From Candidatus Daviesbacteria bacterium (lineage in GTDB: Bacteria > Patescibacteriota > Microgenomatia > Daviesbacterales > UBA10151), in assembly GCA_016176415.1 (NCBI GenBank), contig JACOXH010000006.1, forward strand, positions 1-41,941: a stretch of 41,941 bases of DNA. The letters are read 5' to 3'. How positions within the stretch are numbered: position 1 is the first letter of the stretch; each line of letters starts with the position of its first letter. Positions 17,829-26,424 of this stretch are shown in pieces. Both the position numbers and the translations under genes were made by a program. Under the pieces are notes generated by a model that had not been told where the DNA came from, did no database searches, and worked only from the letters and a program-made list of their open reading frames with translations.

Positions 17829-20305
17829 AATACTTAAACCTGCCCATTAAAATATTTAAGTTTTGGTATGCGGACGGTATTGCCTTCTTTATCAGGGTCT
17901 GGAAGAATTTGATGCTTTTGCTGGAAGAGGACTTGGCTGTAGGGCTCATGCGGAAGTTGATTTTTACTCCTCTTTTTCATGACAGCAGCATAGTAGGCAG
18001 AGCTTTATCTTTTATTTTCCGTTCAACCAGAATTGTCACGGGTCTGTTTGCTTTTGCCGTTGCCACTGCTTTTTTATTTATACTGGCAGGTTACTGGTTA
18101 GCATTGCCTGTTTTGGCTGTATTTGATACTCCAAGTTGGATCAGCAGGATTTTATTCTTCAGCGGTCTGGGCTTTTATTTTTTAAATGTAGTTTTAAATC
18201 CTCATAAAAAAGTATGGTCACAAGGGGTTAACCCCTGGCAGTGTTCCACTGTAAAGAAAGAAAATTTAAGCTTTAAAAATCTGCTTAAAGATGCTGAAGT
18301 TATAAACCTGCTTTCTAATTTAGAGATACAAGCTAATGGCTTCCCCCCTTTTGAAATTACCAATAAGGAAGAGCTGGTAAAGCAAGCTTTTGAACTCGGT
18401 AAGAAATCCTCGAGTCCCTATATAGGGCCTACCCATTTTTTTGTAGCAGCACTTGAAGATTTTCCGAACATTGATGCATTTCTGACAAAGTTTGAACTTA
18501 CCCTGGAAGATTTTAGGGAAACTTTAAATTATTTGGAAAAAAAGAAACAAACATGGAGGAGGGTTTATATCTGGGATGATGATTTTACAATAAGACATTT
18601 AAAAGGAGTTAACCGTGGGTGGCTTGGGGTTCCTACTCCTGTTTTAGATACGGTAGGCGAGGATCTAACAAAAGAAGCAGCTGCCAAAGGCTTTCCTGAT
18701 TTAATCAGGGAAAATGAAAGTCTTAAAGAGATTATCAATATTTTATCAGAATCAAGCGGCAGGAATGTAGTTTTAGCAGGTCCTCCTGGTTCCGGCAAAA
18801 CAGCCACCTTAAAACACCTGGCTAAACAGATTGTAGTGGGAGATGCGCCTGAAGCTTTGGCTACCAAAAGAGTAGTACTTTTGGATTTGGTAAAACTGGT
18901 ATCAGGAATGAAGAGTCAGGGGGAGATTGCAGAAAGGATAAAGGCAATTTTTGAAGAAGTCTCTTATGCACAAAATGTTATTATCGCGATTGAAGAGATT
19001 CATGATTTGGGAAATTTATATTCACTGATGCAGCCGTATCTGGAATCAGATGCAATCCAGTTTATCGGTACAACTGAAGCAGAAAATTATTCAAAGATTT
19101 TGGAAAAAAACGGTTCATTTGCCAGGCTTTTTCGGAAAGTTGAACTTTTACCTGCAACAGAAAAAGATACCTTGGCAATTTTGGAATACAGGGCAATTGA
19201 AGCAGAAAGAAAGGATAAGGTTAAAGTCACCTTTATAGCTATCAAAACTGCTGTAGTCTTATCTAAAAAGTTAATCAATGATCGTGTACTGCCTGACAGC
19301 GCCATCAGCGTTTTGAAAGAGGCTTTGGTACAGCCTGTAAACCGCTGGATTACCAAAGAAGTAATAAGGCGTGTTGTTTCTCAAAGAGTAAAAGTGCCTT
19401 TGATGGAAGTAGGAAACGCTGATAAGAAAAAGTTATTAAATCTGGAAGATGAAATTCATAAAAGACTAATTGATCAACAAGAGGCTGTAAAATCGGTGGC
19501 AGATACATTAAGAAGGGCAGCTACAGGTATAAGAGAAGAAAACAGGCCGATTGGTTCTTTTCTGTTTGTAGGTCCCACAGGAGTTGGTAAAACAGAGTTG
19601 GCCAAAACTTTATCAGATGTGTACTTTCATGGAGCGGGAACATTTGTCAGGTTTGATATGTCAGAGTACCAGACCAGCGAGTCAATCAATCGTCTGATCG
19701 GCGGATCCGGCGAACAGGGACAGCTGACAGAGGCGATCAAACAAAGACCTTATTGTCTGCTGCTTTTGGATGAATTTGAAAAGGCAGACCCCAAAATATT
19801 AACAATATTCTTGCAGGTTTTGGAAGACGGGAGGTTAACAGATGCTTCAGGCAGAACTGTTGATTTTACCAATACTATTATTATAGCCACTTCAAACGCC
19901 GGCTCTTTAACTATTGCGCAAGGCTTGCAAAAAGGTAAGACTTTAGAGCAAATAGATAAAACAGTAAATTCTGAACTGCTTAAAATTTTCAAACCAGAAC
20001 TTGTTAACAGGTTTGATGAGGTCGTATTATTTAAGCCTTTATCCCCTGAAGACTTACAAAAGATCGTGACAATAAAGCTGGCTAATTTACAAAAACAAAT
20101 GAAGGAAAAAGGGTACCTGGTGGAATTTGACAGTAATCTTATTGCAGAGTTTGCCAAAAAGGGTTTTGATCCTGTTTTGGGAGCCCGTCCGATGAGAAGA
20201 CTGCTGCAGGATACTTTAGAGGCAAAACTTTCTAAACTGATTTTGCAAAATCAATTAGTAAAAGGCCAACCGTTTAAAGCAGATATAACTCTTTTATCTC
20301 GATAA
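17825..20305 (+). CDS. membrane-anchored ClpC-like double AAA+ ATPase
   Basis: N-terminal hydrophobic segments; D1 GPPGSGKT, D2 GPTGVGKT, LLLLDEFEKADP, Clp N-like YIGPTHFFVAALEDF. Confidence 0.92.
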   Translation: MKYLNLPIKIFKFWYADGIAFFIRVWKNLMLLLEEDLAVGLMRKLIFTPLFHDSSIVGRALSFIFRSTRIVTGLFAFAVATAFLFILAGYWLALPVLAVFDTPSWISRILFFSGLGFYFLNVVLNPHKKVWSQGVNPWQCSTVKKENLSFKNLLKDAEVINLLSNLEIQANGFPPFEITNKEELVKQAFELGKKSSSPYIGPTHFFVAALEDFPNIDAFLTKFELTLEDFRETLNYLEKKKQTWRRVYIWDDDFTIRHLKGVNRGWLGVPTPVLDTVGEDLTKEAAAKGFPDLIRENESLKEIINILSESSGRNVVLAGPPGSGKTATLKHLAKQIVVGDAPEALATKRVVLLDLVKLVSGMKSQGEIAERIKAIFEEVSYAQNVIIAIEEIHDLGNLYSLMQPYLESDAIQFIGTTEAENYSKILEKNGSFARLFRKVELLPATEKDTLAILEYRAIEAERKDKVKVTFIAIKTAVVLSKKLINDRVLPDSAISVLKEALVQPVNRWITKEVIRRVVSQRVKVPLMEVGNADKKKLLNLEDEIHKRLIDQQEAVKSVADTLRRAATGIREENRPIGSFLFVGPTGVGKTELAKTLSDVYFHGAGTFVRFDMSEYQTSESINRLIGGSGEQGQLTEAIKQRPYCLLLLDEFEKADPKILTIFLQVLEDGRLTDASGRTVDFTNTIIIATSNAGSLTIAQGLQKGKTLEQIDKTVNSELLKIFKPELVNRFDEVVLFKPLSPEDLQKIVTIKLANLQKQMKEKGYLVEFDSNLIAEFAKKGFDPVLGARPMRRLLQDTLEAKLSKLILQNQLVKGQPFKADITLLSR

Positions 20306-20393
20306 AACCCCGACTGTGAAGTCGTGGGTTTTCCAAAGTCGGACGAAGTCCGATCGAGAGAAGATACCCCGACCGTAAGGTCGCGGGTAGATT
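20306..20393. repeat. hairpin pair between convergent genes, possible bidirectional terminator/repeat
   Basis: AAAACCCCGACTGTGAAGTCGTGGGTTTT, AGTCGGACGAAGTCCGA and TACCCCGACCGTAAGGTCGCGGGTA are adjacent stem-loops. Confidence 0.75.
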
Positions 20394-20403
20394 CATCATA
20401 AAT

Positions 20404-20883
20404 TTAACAGCCGCCAGTATAGCCGGATAAAGGGATATAAAAAACTTTATTATCACCGCTGGTATTAGTGTTGCCATCAGGTCCGGCAGATCTGATGCTG
20501 TCTTGCCGGCAATCGGTAGGGCTGAATTCCCCTTCATTTTCATCCCAAAAATATGGTCTTCCCCATGGATCAAGGGGTAGAGGCGCTGTTGTGACTCTGC
20601 TATAAGATGTTGCCATTCTCTCTAAACAGTTTGTCCAGTCATTGGATCTGCAGGCGCCGCAGTCAGAACATCCGAGCCCGGTTAACTGAAATAAGGTTTT
20701 TTGTTGTGTGGATCTGGCTATTTCAATATTTTTATACATAGCATCAAAATCTCCCAAAACCTTGGCGTTTCTGGCAGAATTTTGAGCAGAGGAAAAAACA
20801 GTGATACCGATTACAGAAAGAATGGAAATAATAGAAATTGTAACTAACAGTTCAACCAGAGTGAAGCCTCTTTGGACAGACAT
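20404..20883 (-). CDS. type IV pilin / pseudopilin-like protein
   Basis: RGFTLVELLVTISIISILSVIGI prepilin N-terminus, GspG-like DPWGRPYFW; Cys-rich GCSDCGACRSNDWTNC. Confidence 0.9.
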   Translation of the reverse strand: MSVQRGFTLVELLVTISIISILSVIGITVFSSAQNSARNAKVLGDFDAMYKNIEIARSTQQKTLFQLTGLGCSDCGACRSNDWTNCLERMATSYSRVTTAPLPLDPWGRPYFWDENEGEFSPTDCRQDSIRSAGPDGNTNTSGDNKVFYIPLSGYTGGC

Positions 20884-20905
20884 AAGAAAATGATATCATG
20901 AATTA

Positions 20906-21274
20906 ATGAAGAAATCTTTTCTGATAGCAGTAATGCTTCTGTTTTTGATGCCTTTTACTGTTTCAGCAGCAAATTCTTTAGATAATGTTAATCAAAAAGT
21001 TTCTGACAGGTTTGAGGCTGATGTAGTGAAACTGGCAGCTATTATGGAAGAGTTAAGAAGAAGAAAAGGGATTACAGAAACCCGGGTGGCTTTTGGGGGA
21101 GTTGATACGCAAATAAAAAGCGCAGATTACTCAATTACCTCTGCAGCAGAAGCTGTAGCATATCAAAGAGCTCAAAAATTCTCCTCTCAAAATCAGTTAA
21201 AAAACAGCCTTTTAGGCTTAAGAAATAAAATTTTAAAAGCAAAAGGAGAAGTAATAAAGGCTTTAGATGAATAA
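20906..21274 (+). CDS. secreted hypothetical protein
   Basis: Signal peptide MKKSFLIAVMLLFLMPFTVSAA. Confidence 0.65.
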   Translation: MKKSFLIAVMLLFLMPFTVSAANSLDNVNQKVSDRFEADVVKLAAIMEELRRRKGITETRVAFGGVDTQIKSADYSITSAAEAVAYQRAQKFSSQNQLKNSLLGLRNKILKAKGEVIKALDE

Positions 21275-21518
21275 TAAAAAATTTTTGATAATTTCCCTGA
21301 TAATTTTAGCAGCTGTTATTTTATTTTTTGTAACAGGAAGAAAAAATACCCAACTGGTAAACCCTTCTTTACAGCAAGAGACAGTTAAGCAGTCTTCATC
21401 TGAACCATCTGTGCCTTTATATAATCCTCCGCAGGAGATAAAATATGACAGTTCCACTGATTTAAAAAAAGAACTGGACACTGTCAATCCGCAAATTTTA
21501 GATAGCGATTTTGAATGA
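21267..21518 (+). CDS. single-TM hypothetical protein
   Basis: N-terminal TM; overlaps the preceding gene by 8 nt. Confidence 0.6.
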   Translation: MNNKKFLIISLIILAAVILFFVTGRKNTQLVNPSLQQETVKQSSSEPSVPLYNPPQEIKYDSSTDLKKELDTVNPQILDSDFE

Positions 21519-21559
21519 TCTCTTGACAAGCCCCGTACAATTATCCGAGAGTTAAATAT

Positions 21560-23593
21560 ATGAAAAATTTAGTTGTGGTGGAAAGTCCTACAAAAGCGAG
21601 AACCTTGCAGAAATTTTTGGGTGATCAATATCAGATAGAGGCCTCAATGGGACATGTGAGGGATCTGCCAAAATCAGAATTTGGGGTGGATACAGAACAC
21701 AATTTTGAACCCCAGTACATAATCCCCAGAGATAAGAAAAAAAGGGTAAATGAACTTAAGAAGGTGGCCAAGGAAGCAGAGAATTTGTGGCTTGCCACAG
21801 ATCCTGACAGAGAAGGGGAAGCGATAGCGTGGCACTTGTCAGGACTACTGGGAGACTCAAAGCCTACCAAAAGAGTAGTCTTTCATGAAATCACAGAAGA
21901 AGCTATTAAGGAGGCATTCCAAAGCCCCAGACAAATTGACAGCCAGCTGGTAGATGCCCAGCAGGCCAGAAGAGTGCTGGACAGGTTAGTAGGTTATAAA
22001 TTATCTCCTTTGCTTTGGGAAAAAGTTAAAAGAGGGCTGTCTGCAGGAAGAGTGCAATCTGTGGCTTTGCGCCTCATTGTGGAAAGAGAAAAAGAAGTTA
22101 AGGCATTTGTGCCTGAAGAGTATTGGAATATAGAAGCTGAATTAGAGTCAAGAGTCAAGAGTAAGCAAAGCTTGCGACCTGACGGTCTTCAAGAGTCAAG
22201 GATTGTGGCAGCTTTGGTAGAAAAAGACAGCGCAAAACTGGAAATTAAAAATAAGGAAGAAGCAGACAGTCATGTAAAAAATCTAGAGAATGCAACCTAT
22301 GAAGTAGCCAAAATCACAAAAAAAGAGGTGCACCGCTATCCATACCCGCCATTTACCACCTCAACTTTGCAGCAGGCAGCAGCCAACAGGTTAAGCATGT
22401 CTGCCAAAAAAACCATGATGCTTGCTCAAGCTTTATACGAACACGGTCTTATTACCTATATGAGGACGGATTCTGTTAATTTATCTGCTCAGGCTATTTC
22501 GGCAGTCCGCGCTTATATTTCCTCCTCCATAGGAAAGCAATATCTTCCAGGTACGCCAAGAGTTTTTAAGGCAAAATCAAGAAATGCTCAGGAAGCTCAT
22601 GAGGCAATCAGGCCTACTAATGTAAGTTTACAGGCAACAGGAATCAGAGAGCAGGGAGGGTTAAATAAGGATCATGCCAGACTTTATGATTTAATCTGGA
22701 AAAGGTTTGTGGCCTGTCAGATGAATGAAGCTGTGATGGATCAGACAACTGTGGATATCAGCGCCGGCAGTTATATTTTAAGAGCTACAGGCAGTGTTGT
22801 AAAATTTGACGGCTGGCTGAAATTATATGGAAAAGATACTGAAGAGGATCTGCCTGCCGGCAGGCAGGAAGAAGAGAGGAAACAAATTCTCCCTGAACTT
22901 TCAGAGGAGGAATTGCTTAAGCTAGTTCAACTTCTGCCTACGCAACACTTTACTGAACCTCCTCCCAGATATAATGAGGCTTCTTTAATTAAGAAACTGG
23001 AAGAGCTGGGAATTGGCCGCCCTTCCACATATGCTCCAATCCTATCAACAATTCAGGAAAGGTTTTATGTAGAAAAACAGGAAAGAAAATTTATCCCTAC
23101 ACCTTTAGGGATTACTGTAACTGATTTTCTGGTTTCCAATTTTGCAGATATTGTAGACTATGAATTTACAGCCAAAATGGAAGACGAGCTGGATGAAATA
23201 GCCAGAGGTGAAAGGCAGTGGCAGCCGACTATACAGGAATTTTATACTCCTTTTTCCAAAAAACTGGAGGAAACAAAAGAAACTGCCAAAAAAGTAAAAA
23301 TGGAAGTGCAGTTGGCAGGCAAAAAATGTCCTGATTGCGGTAAAGAGTTAATTATAAGAATAGGCAGGTTTGGCAAGTTTTTGGCATGTTCAGGCTTTCC
23401 TGATTGCAAACACACAGAATCAATGGAAGAAAAAATTAATGCTGTATGCCCTGATGATGGTGGGGAAATTGTGGTCAGACGTACCAAAAAAGGTAAAACT
23501 TTTTACGGCTGTAAAAACTGGCCTGTTTGTAAGTATGCTTCCTGGACCAAGCCTAAGACAGAGGAAAACAAAACTCCTGGTGTGCAAACCTGA
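21560..23593 (+). CDS. topA: DNA topoisomerase I
   Basis: VVESPTKARTLQKFLG, ASMGHVRDLP, ATDPDREGEAIAWHL, ITYMRTDSVNLS, two C-terminal Cys4 zinc ribbons. Confidence 0.97.
   Translation: MKNLVVVESPTKARTLQKFLGDQYQIEASMGHVRDLPKSEFGVDTEHNFEPQYIIPRDKKKRVNELKKVAKEAENLWLATDPDREGEAIAWHLSGLLGDSKPTKRVVFHEITEEAIKEAFQSPRQIDSQLVDAQQARRVLDRLVGYKLSPLLWEKVKRGLSAGRVQSVALRLIVEREKEVKAFVPEEYWNIEAELESRVKSKQSLRPDGLQESRIVAALVEKDSAKLEIKNKEEADSHVKNLENATYEVAKITKKEVHRYPYPPFTTSTLQQAAANRLSMSAKKTMMLAQALYEHGLITYMRTDSVNLSAQAISAVRAYISSSIGKQYLPGTPRVFKAKSRNAQEAHEAIRPTNVSLQATGIREQGGLNKDHARLYDLIWKRFVACQMNEAVMDQTTVDISAGSYILRATGSVVKFDGWLKLYGKDTEEDLPAGRQEEERKQILPELSEEELLKLVQLLPTQHFTEPPPRYNEASLIKKLEELGIGRPSTYAPILSTIQERFYVEKQERKFIPTPLGITVTDFLVSNFADIVDYEFTAKMEDELDEIARGERQWQPTIQEFYTPFSKKLEETKETAKKVKMEVQLAGKKCPDCGKELIIRIGRFGKFLACSGFPDCKHTESMEEKINAVCPDDGGEIVVRRTKKGKTFYGCKNWPVCKYASWTKPKTEENKTPGVQT
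22145..22203. repeat. repeat insertion inside topA (GAGTCAAGAGTC plus family-E palindrome)
   Basis: gagtcaagagtcaagagtaagcaaagcttgcgacctgacggtcttcaagagtcaag; encodes ESRVKSKQSLRPDGLQESR. Confidence 0.88.
22850..22867. repeat. 18-nt perfect palindrome inside topA
   Basis: CTGCCTGCCGGCAGGCAG, encoding LPAGRQ. Confidence 0.95.
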
Positions 23594-23610
23594 GTCCACC
23601 CCTAGGGTGA
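23575..23610 (+). promoter_or_regulatory. family-F 36-nt hairpin element, copy 1 (upstream of pyrG)
   Basis: TCCTGGTGTGCAAACCTGAGTCCACCCCTAGGGTGA; CACCC-CTA-GGGTG hairpin; second copy at 37690-37725. Confidence 0.7.
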
Positions 23611-23624
23611 TAAAAAAATCGTAC

Positions 23625-23653
23625 TTGCAAAGCGAATACCCTTTTGGTATTAT
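23625..23653 (+). promoter_or_regulatory. candidate pyrG promoter with GGGCC start region
   Basis: TTGCAA (23625-23630) - 17 nt - TATTAT (23648-23653), followed by ATTAAGGGCC. Confidence 0.6.
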
Positions 23654-23702
23654 ATTAAGGGCCTTAAAATTCTCCAGTATTTGATGGTTTCCCCATAAAA
23701 AC

Positions 23703-25316
23703 ATGAAATATATATTTGTGAGCGGTGGCGTTATTAGTGGTTTAGGCAAGGGGATCGCCGTATCCTCAATTTCCTTACTCCTTAAATCTGCAGGCTACAA
23801 AGTTGCCCCCATGAAAATGGATCCCTATTTAAATGTTGATGCAGGTACCATGAATCCTATTGAGCATGGAGAGGTGTTTGTGCTTGATGATGGTACAGAA
23901 ACTGATCAGGATTTGGGTCATTATGAAAGGTTTTTGGGAGAATCTTTAAATAAAACCAATATTGCAACACAAGGTCAGATTTATTTAACAGTTATTCAGA
24001 AAGAAAGAAATCTGGAATATGACGGTGAATGTGTGGATGTGGTGACTTACATAACAGAGGAAATTATAAACAGGATTAAAGAAGCCGGCCGCGCTAACAA
24101 TGCTGATGTCGTAGTGATAGAAATTGGCGGCACAACGGGTGAATATCAAAACATACTGTTTTTGGAAGCCAACAGGTTAATGAAGCTTAAAAACCCAAAT
24201 GATGTTTTCCATGTTCATATTACCTATCTGCCAATTCCTGCTTCAATCGGAGAGATGAAAAGCAAGCCTGCTCAAATGTCGGTAAGAGACCTGCATGCTT
24301 TAGGGATTCAGCCTGACGTGCTTTTAGCCAGGGCTTCCAAGCCTTTAGATCAATCAAGGATTAAAAAGTTATCAATTACCACAGGTTTAGAGCCGGAAGA
24401 CATTATTTCAGCTCCTGACGTGGACAGTATTTATAAAGTGCCATTAGGGTTTGAAAATCAAAGCCTGAAAGAAAGACTGCTTTCAAAATTAGGCTTAAAG
24501 AAAAAACAGAAAGACCTGAAAGAATGGAAAGCTTTTGCTCTAAAAATTGACGCGGCAAAAGAACCGGTCAAAATTGCCATAGTCGGTAAATACTTCTCCA
24601 CAGGTGATTTTACTTTGGCTGATTCATATATTTCAGTAATTGAAGCTATTAAACATGCAGCCTGGACGCAGGGGTTAAAACCGGAAATCACATGGTTGGA
24701 TAGCGGAAAAGTGCTGGACAATGTGGAAATTTTGAAACAATTTAACGGGGTAATTGTGCCGGGTGGATTCGGATCAAGGGATATAGAGGGAAAGATTGCT
24801 ACTATCAAATATGCCAGAGAAAATAATGTTCCTTATTTTGGTTTGTGTTACGGCATGCAGCTTGCTGTAGTTGAATATGCCAGAAATGTTTTAAATCTTC
24901 CTACAGCCCATACCACAGAAGTCGACCCTGAAACCAAATATCCGGTAATTCACATTATGCCTGAGCAGGAAAAAAAGATGCTCAACAGGGAGTATGGGGC
25001 AACTATGAGGTTGGGAGCATGGGATTGTAAATTAAAAGAAGGTTCACTGGTAAAAAAGCTGTATGGAAAAGAACTAATTTCAGAGCGTCACAGACACAGA
25101 TTTGAGTTTAACAATGAGTTTTTGGATCAGTTCATGAAACAAGGTTTAAATATTGTGGGAACTTCACCTGACGGGAAATTAGTTGAGGTGATTGAGTTAA
25201 AAGATCATCCATTTTTTGTAGGTACTCAATTCCATCCGGAGCTCAAATCCAGACCTCTGTCTCCACACCCATTATTTGTGGGTTTCATCAAAGCTGCCTC
25301 AAAAGTTAAACAATGA
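23703..25316 (+). CDS. pyrG: CTP synthase
   Basis: KYIFVSGGVISGLGKGI, MKMDPYLNVDAGTMNPIEHGEVFVLDDG, GFGSRDIEGKI, FGLCYGMQ. Confidence 0.98.
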   Translation: MKYIFVSGGVISGLGKGIAVSSISLLLKSAGYKVAPMKMDPYLNVDAGTMNPIEHGEVFVLDDGTETDQDLGHYERFLGESLNKTNIATQGQIYLTVIQKERNLEYDGECVDVVTYITEEIINRIKEAGRANNADVVVIEIGGTTGEYQNILFLEANRLMKLKNPNDVFHVHITYLPIPASIGEMKSKPAQMSVRDLHALGIQPDVLLARASKPLDQSRIKKLSITTGLEPEDIISAPDVDSIYKVPLGFENQSLKERLLSKLGLKKKQKDLKEWKAFALKIDAAKEPVKIAIVGKYFSTGDFTLADSYISVIEAIKHAAWTQGLKPEITWLDSGKVLDNVEILKQFNGVIVPGGFGSRDIEGKIATIKYARENNVPYFGLCYGMQLAVVEYARNVLNLPTAHTTEVDPETKYPVIHIMPEQEKKMLNREYGATMRLGAWDCKLKEGSLVKKLYGKELISERHRHRFEFNNEFLDQFMKQGLNIVGTSPDGKLVEVIELKDHPFFVGTQFHPELKSRPLSPHPLFVGFIKAASKVKQ

Positions 25317-25948
25317 GACAAGGAAAGTTGATTGTTGTAGAAGGAATTGATGGATCAGGGAAAAGTACTCAGGTTGAACTTCTCAAGCAGGCGCTCAATT
25401 GCGAAATTATCAGCTTTCCAAGATATGAAGATAATGAGTATGGCAGATTAATTAAAAACTATTTAGAGGGGGAGTTTGGATCGATTAACGAAGTGGACCC
25501 GTACAAGATAGCCTGTCTTTTTGCCGGAGACCGGCTTTTGGCGAAACCAATCATAGAAAAATGGCTTTCAGAGGGTAAAATAGTGATTGCCAACAGATAT
25601 GTCTCTGCTTCTAAAGCCCACATGGGAGCAAATTTGCCTGAAGGTAAAAGAGAAGATTTTTTTAAATGGCTGGGTGAGTTGGAATATCAAACCAATGGTA
25701 TACCTAAAGAAGATTTAACTATTCTTTTAAAAGTTGATCCTGTAGTTGCCCAAAAAAATGTTAAAGGCGGAGGTCCTGATATTCATGAGGAAAATCTAAG
25801 GCACTTAGAGGAGGCAGGGAGGATCTATTTATATCTTGCTAAGAATAATCCTAAATGGTATGTTGTCGACTGCATGCAGGATAGTAATATGCGCAGCATA
25901 GAAGAAATAAGCAAGGAAGTAATTAATATATGTCTAAAGTTAATTTAA
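25313..25948 (+). CDS. tmk: thymidylate kinase
   Basis: LIVVEGIDGSGKSTQ, NRYVSASKAHMGA. Confidence 0.93.
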   Translation: MRQGKLIVVEGIDGSGKSTQVELLKQALNCEIISFPRYEDNEYGRLIKNYLEGEFGSINEVDPYKIACLFAGDRLLAKPIIEKWLSEGKIVIANRYVSASKAHMGANLPEGKREDFFKWLGELEYQTNGIPKEDLTILLKVDPVVAQKNVKGGGPDIHEENLRHLEEAGRIYLYLAKNNPKWYVVDCMQDSNMRSIEEISKEVINICLKLI

Positions 25949-26424
25949 AATTTAAAATTCAGATGGGATTGATTATAGCGCTTGCATTATTTGCTTTAAC
26001 GCTTATTGTCTCTCAAAATGCAAACCCTAACGCTCCTGCTCTATTTGCAGTAAAAAGGCTTCAGGAAAAAGCTTTTCTAAAGTTAACACCAAGCCCTTCC
26101 GGAAAAGTTGATTATATGAGCCGGTTGCTGGATAACCGTTTAAAGGAATTACAGAGTATTGTTAAAGATAAGCATTACGACTATCTTTTATATTCCTCCC
26201 TCCGTTATTCTACTCTGGCTGGACAAATTACTGATGTAATAGCAGATAATAATTTGACTGATAAGGTTAATGTAGTAAAACAACAATTTTCAGACCATCA
26301 AAAAGTTTTGAATGAGCTCTATATACTTTATCCTAAGAACACTTCAAATTTAGAATATAAATACATAGAAGATGATTATAATTATTTAAATCTTTATCTT
26401 GAAAAACTGCCAAAAACTAGCTAA
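25930..26424 (+). CDS. DUF5667-like membrane-anchored protein
   Basis: N-terminal TM, helical NAPALFAVKRLQEKAFLKLTPSPSGKVDYMSRLLDNRLKEL pattern. Confidence 0.55.
   Translation: MSKVNLKFKIQMGLIIALALFALTLIVSQNANPNAPALFAVKRLQEKAFLKLTPSPSGKVDYMSRLLDNRLKELQSIVKDKHYDYLLYSSLRYSTLAGQITDVIADNNLTDKVNVVKQQFSDHQKVLNELYILYPKNTSNLEYKYIEDDYNYLNLYLEKLPKTS

Noticed and set aside
21523-21541. TTGACA...TACAAT promoter directly before topA
   Set aside because: The two boxes are only 7 nt apart, which is incompatible with a sigma70 promoter.
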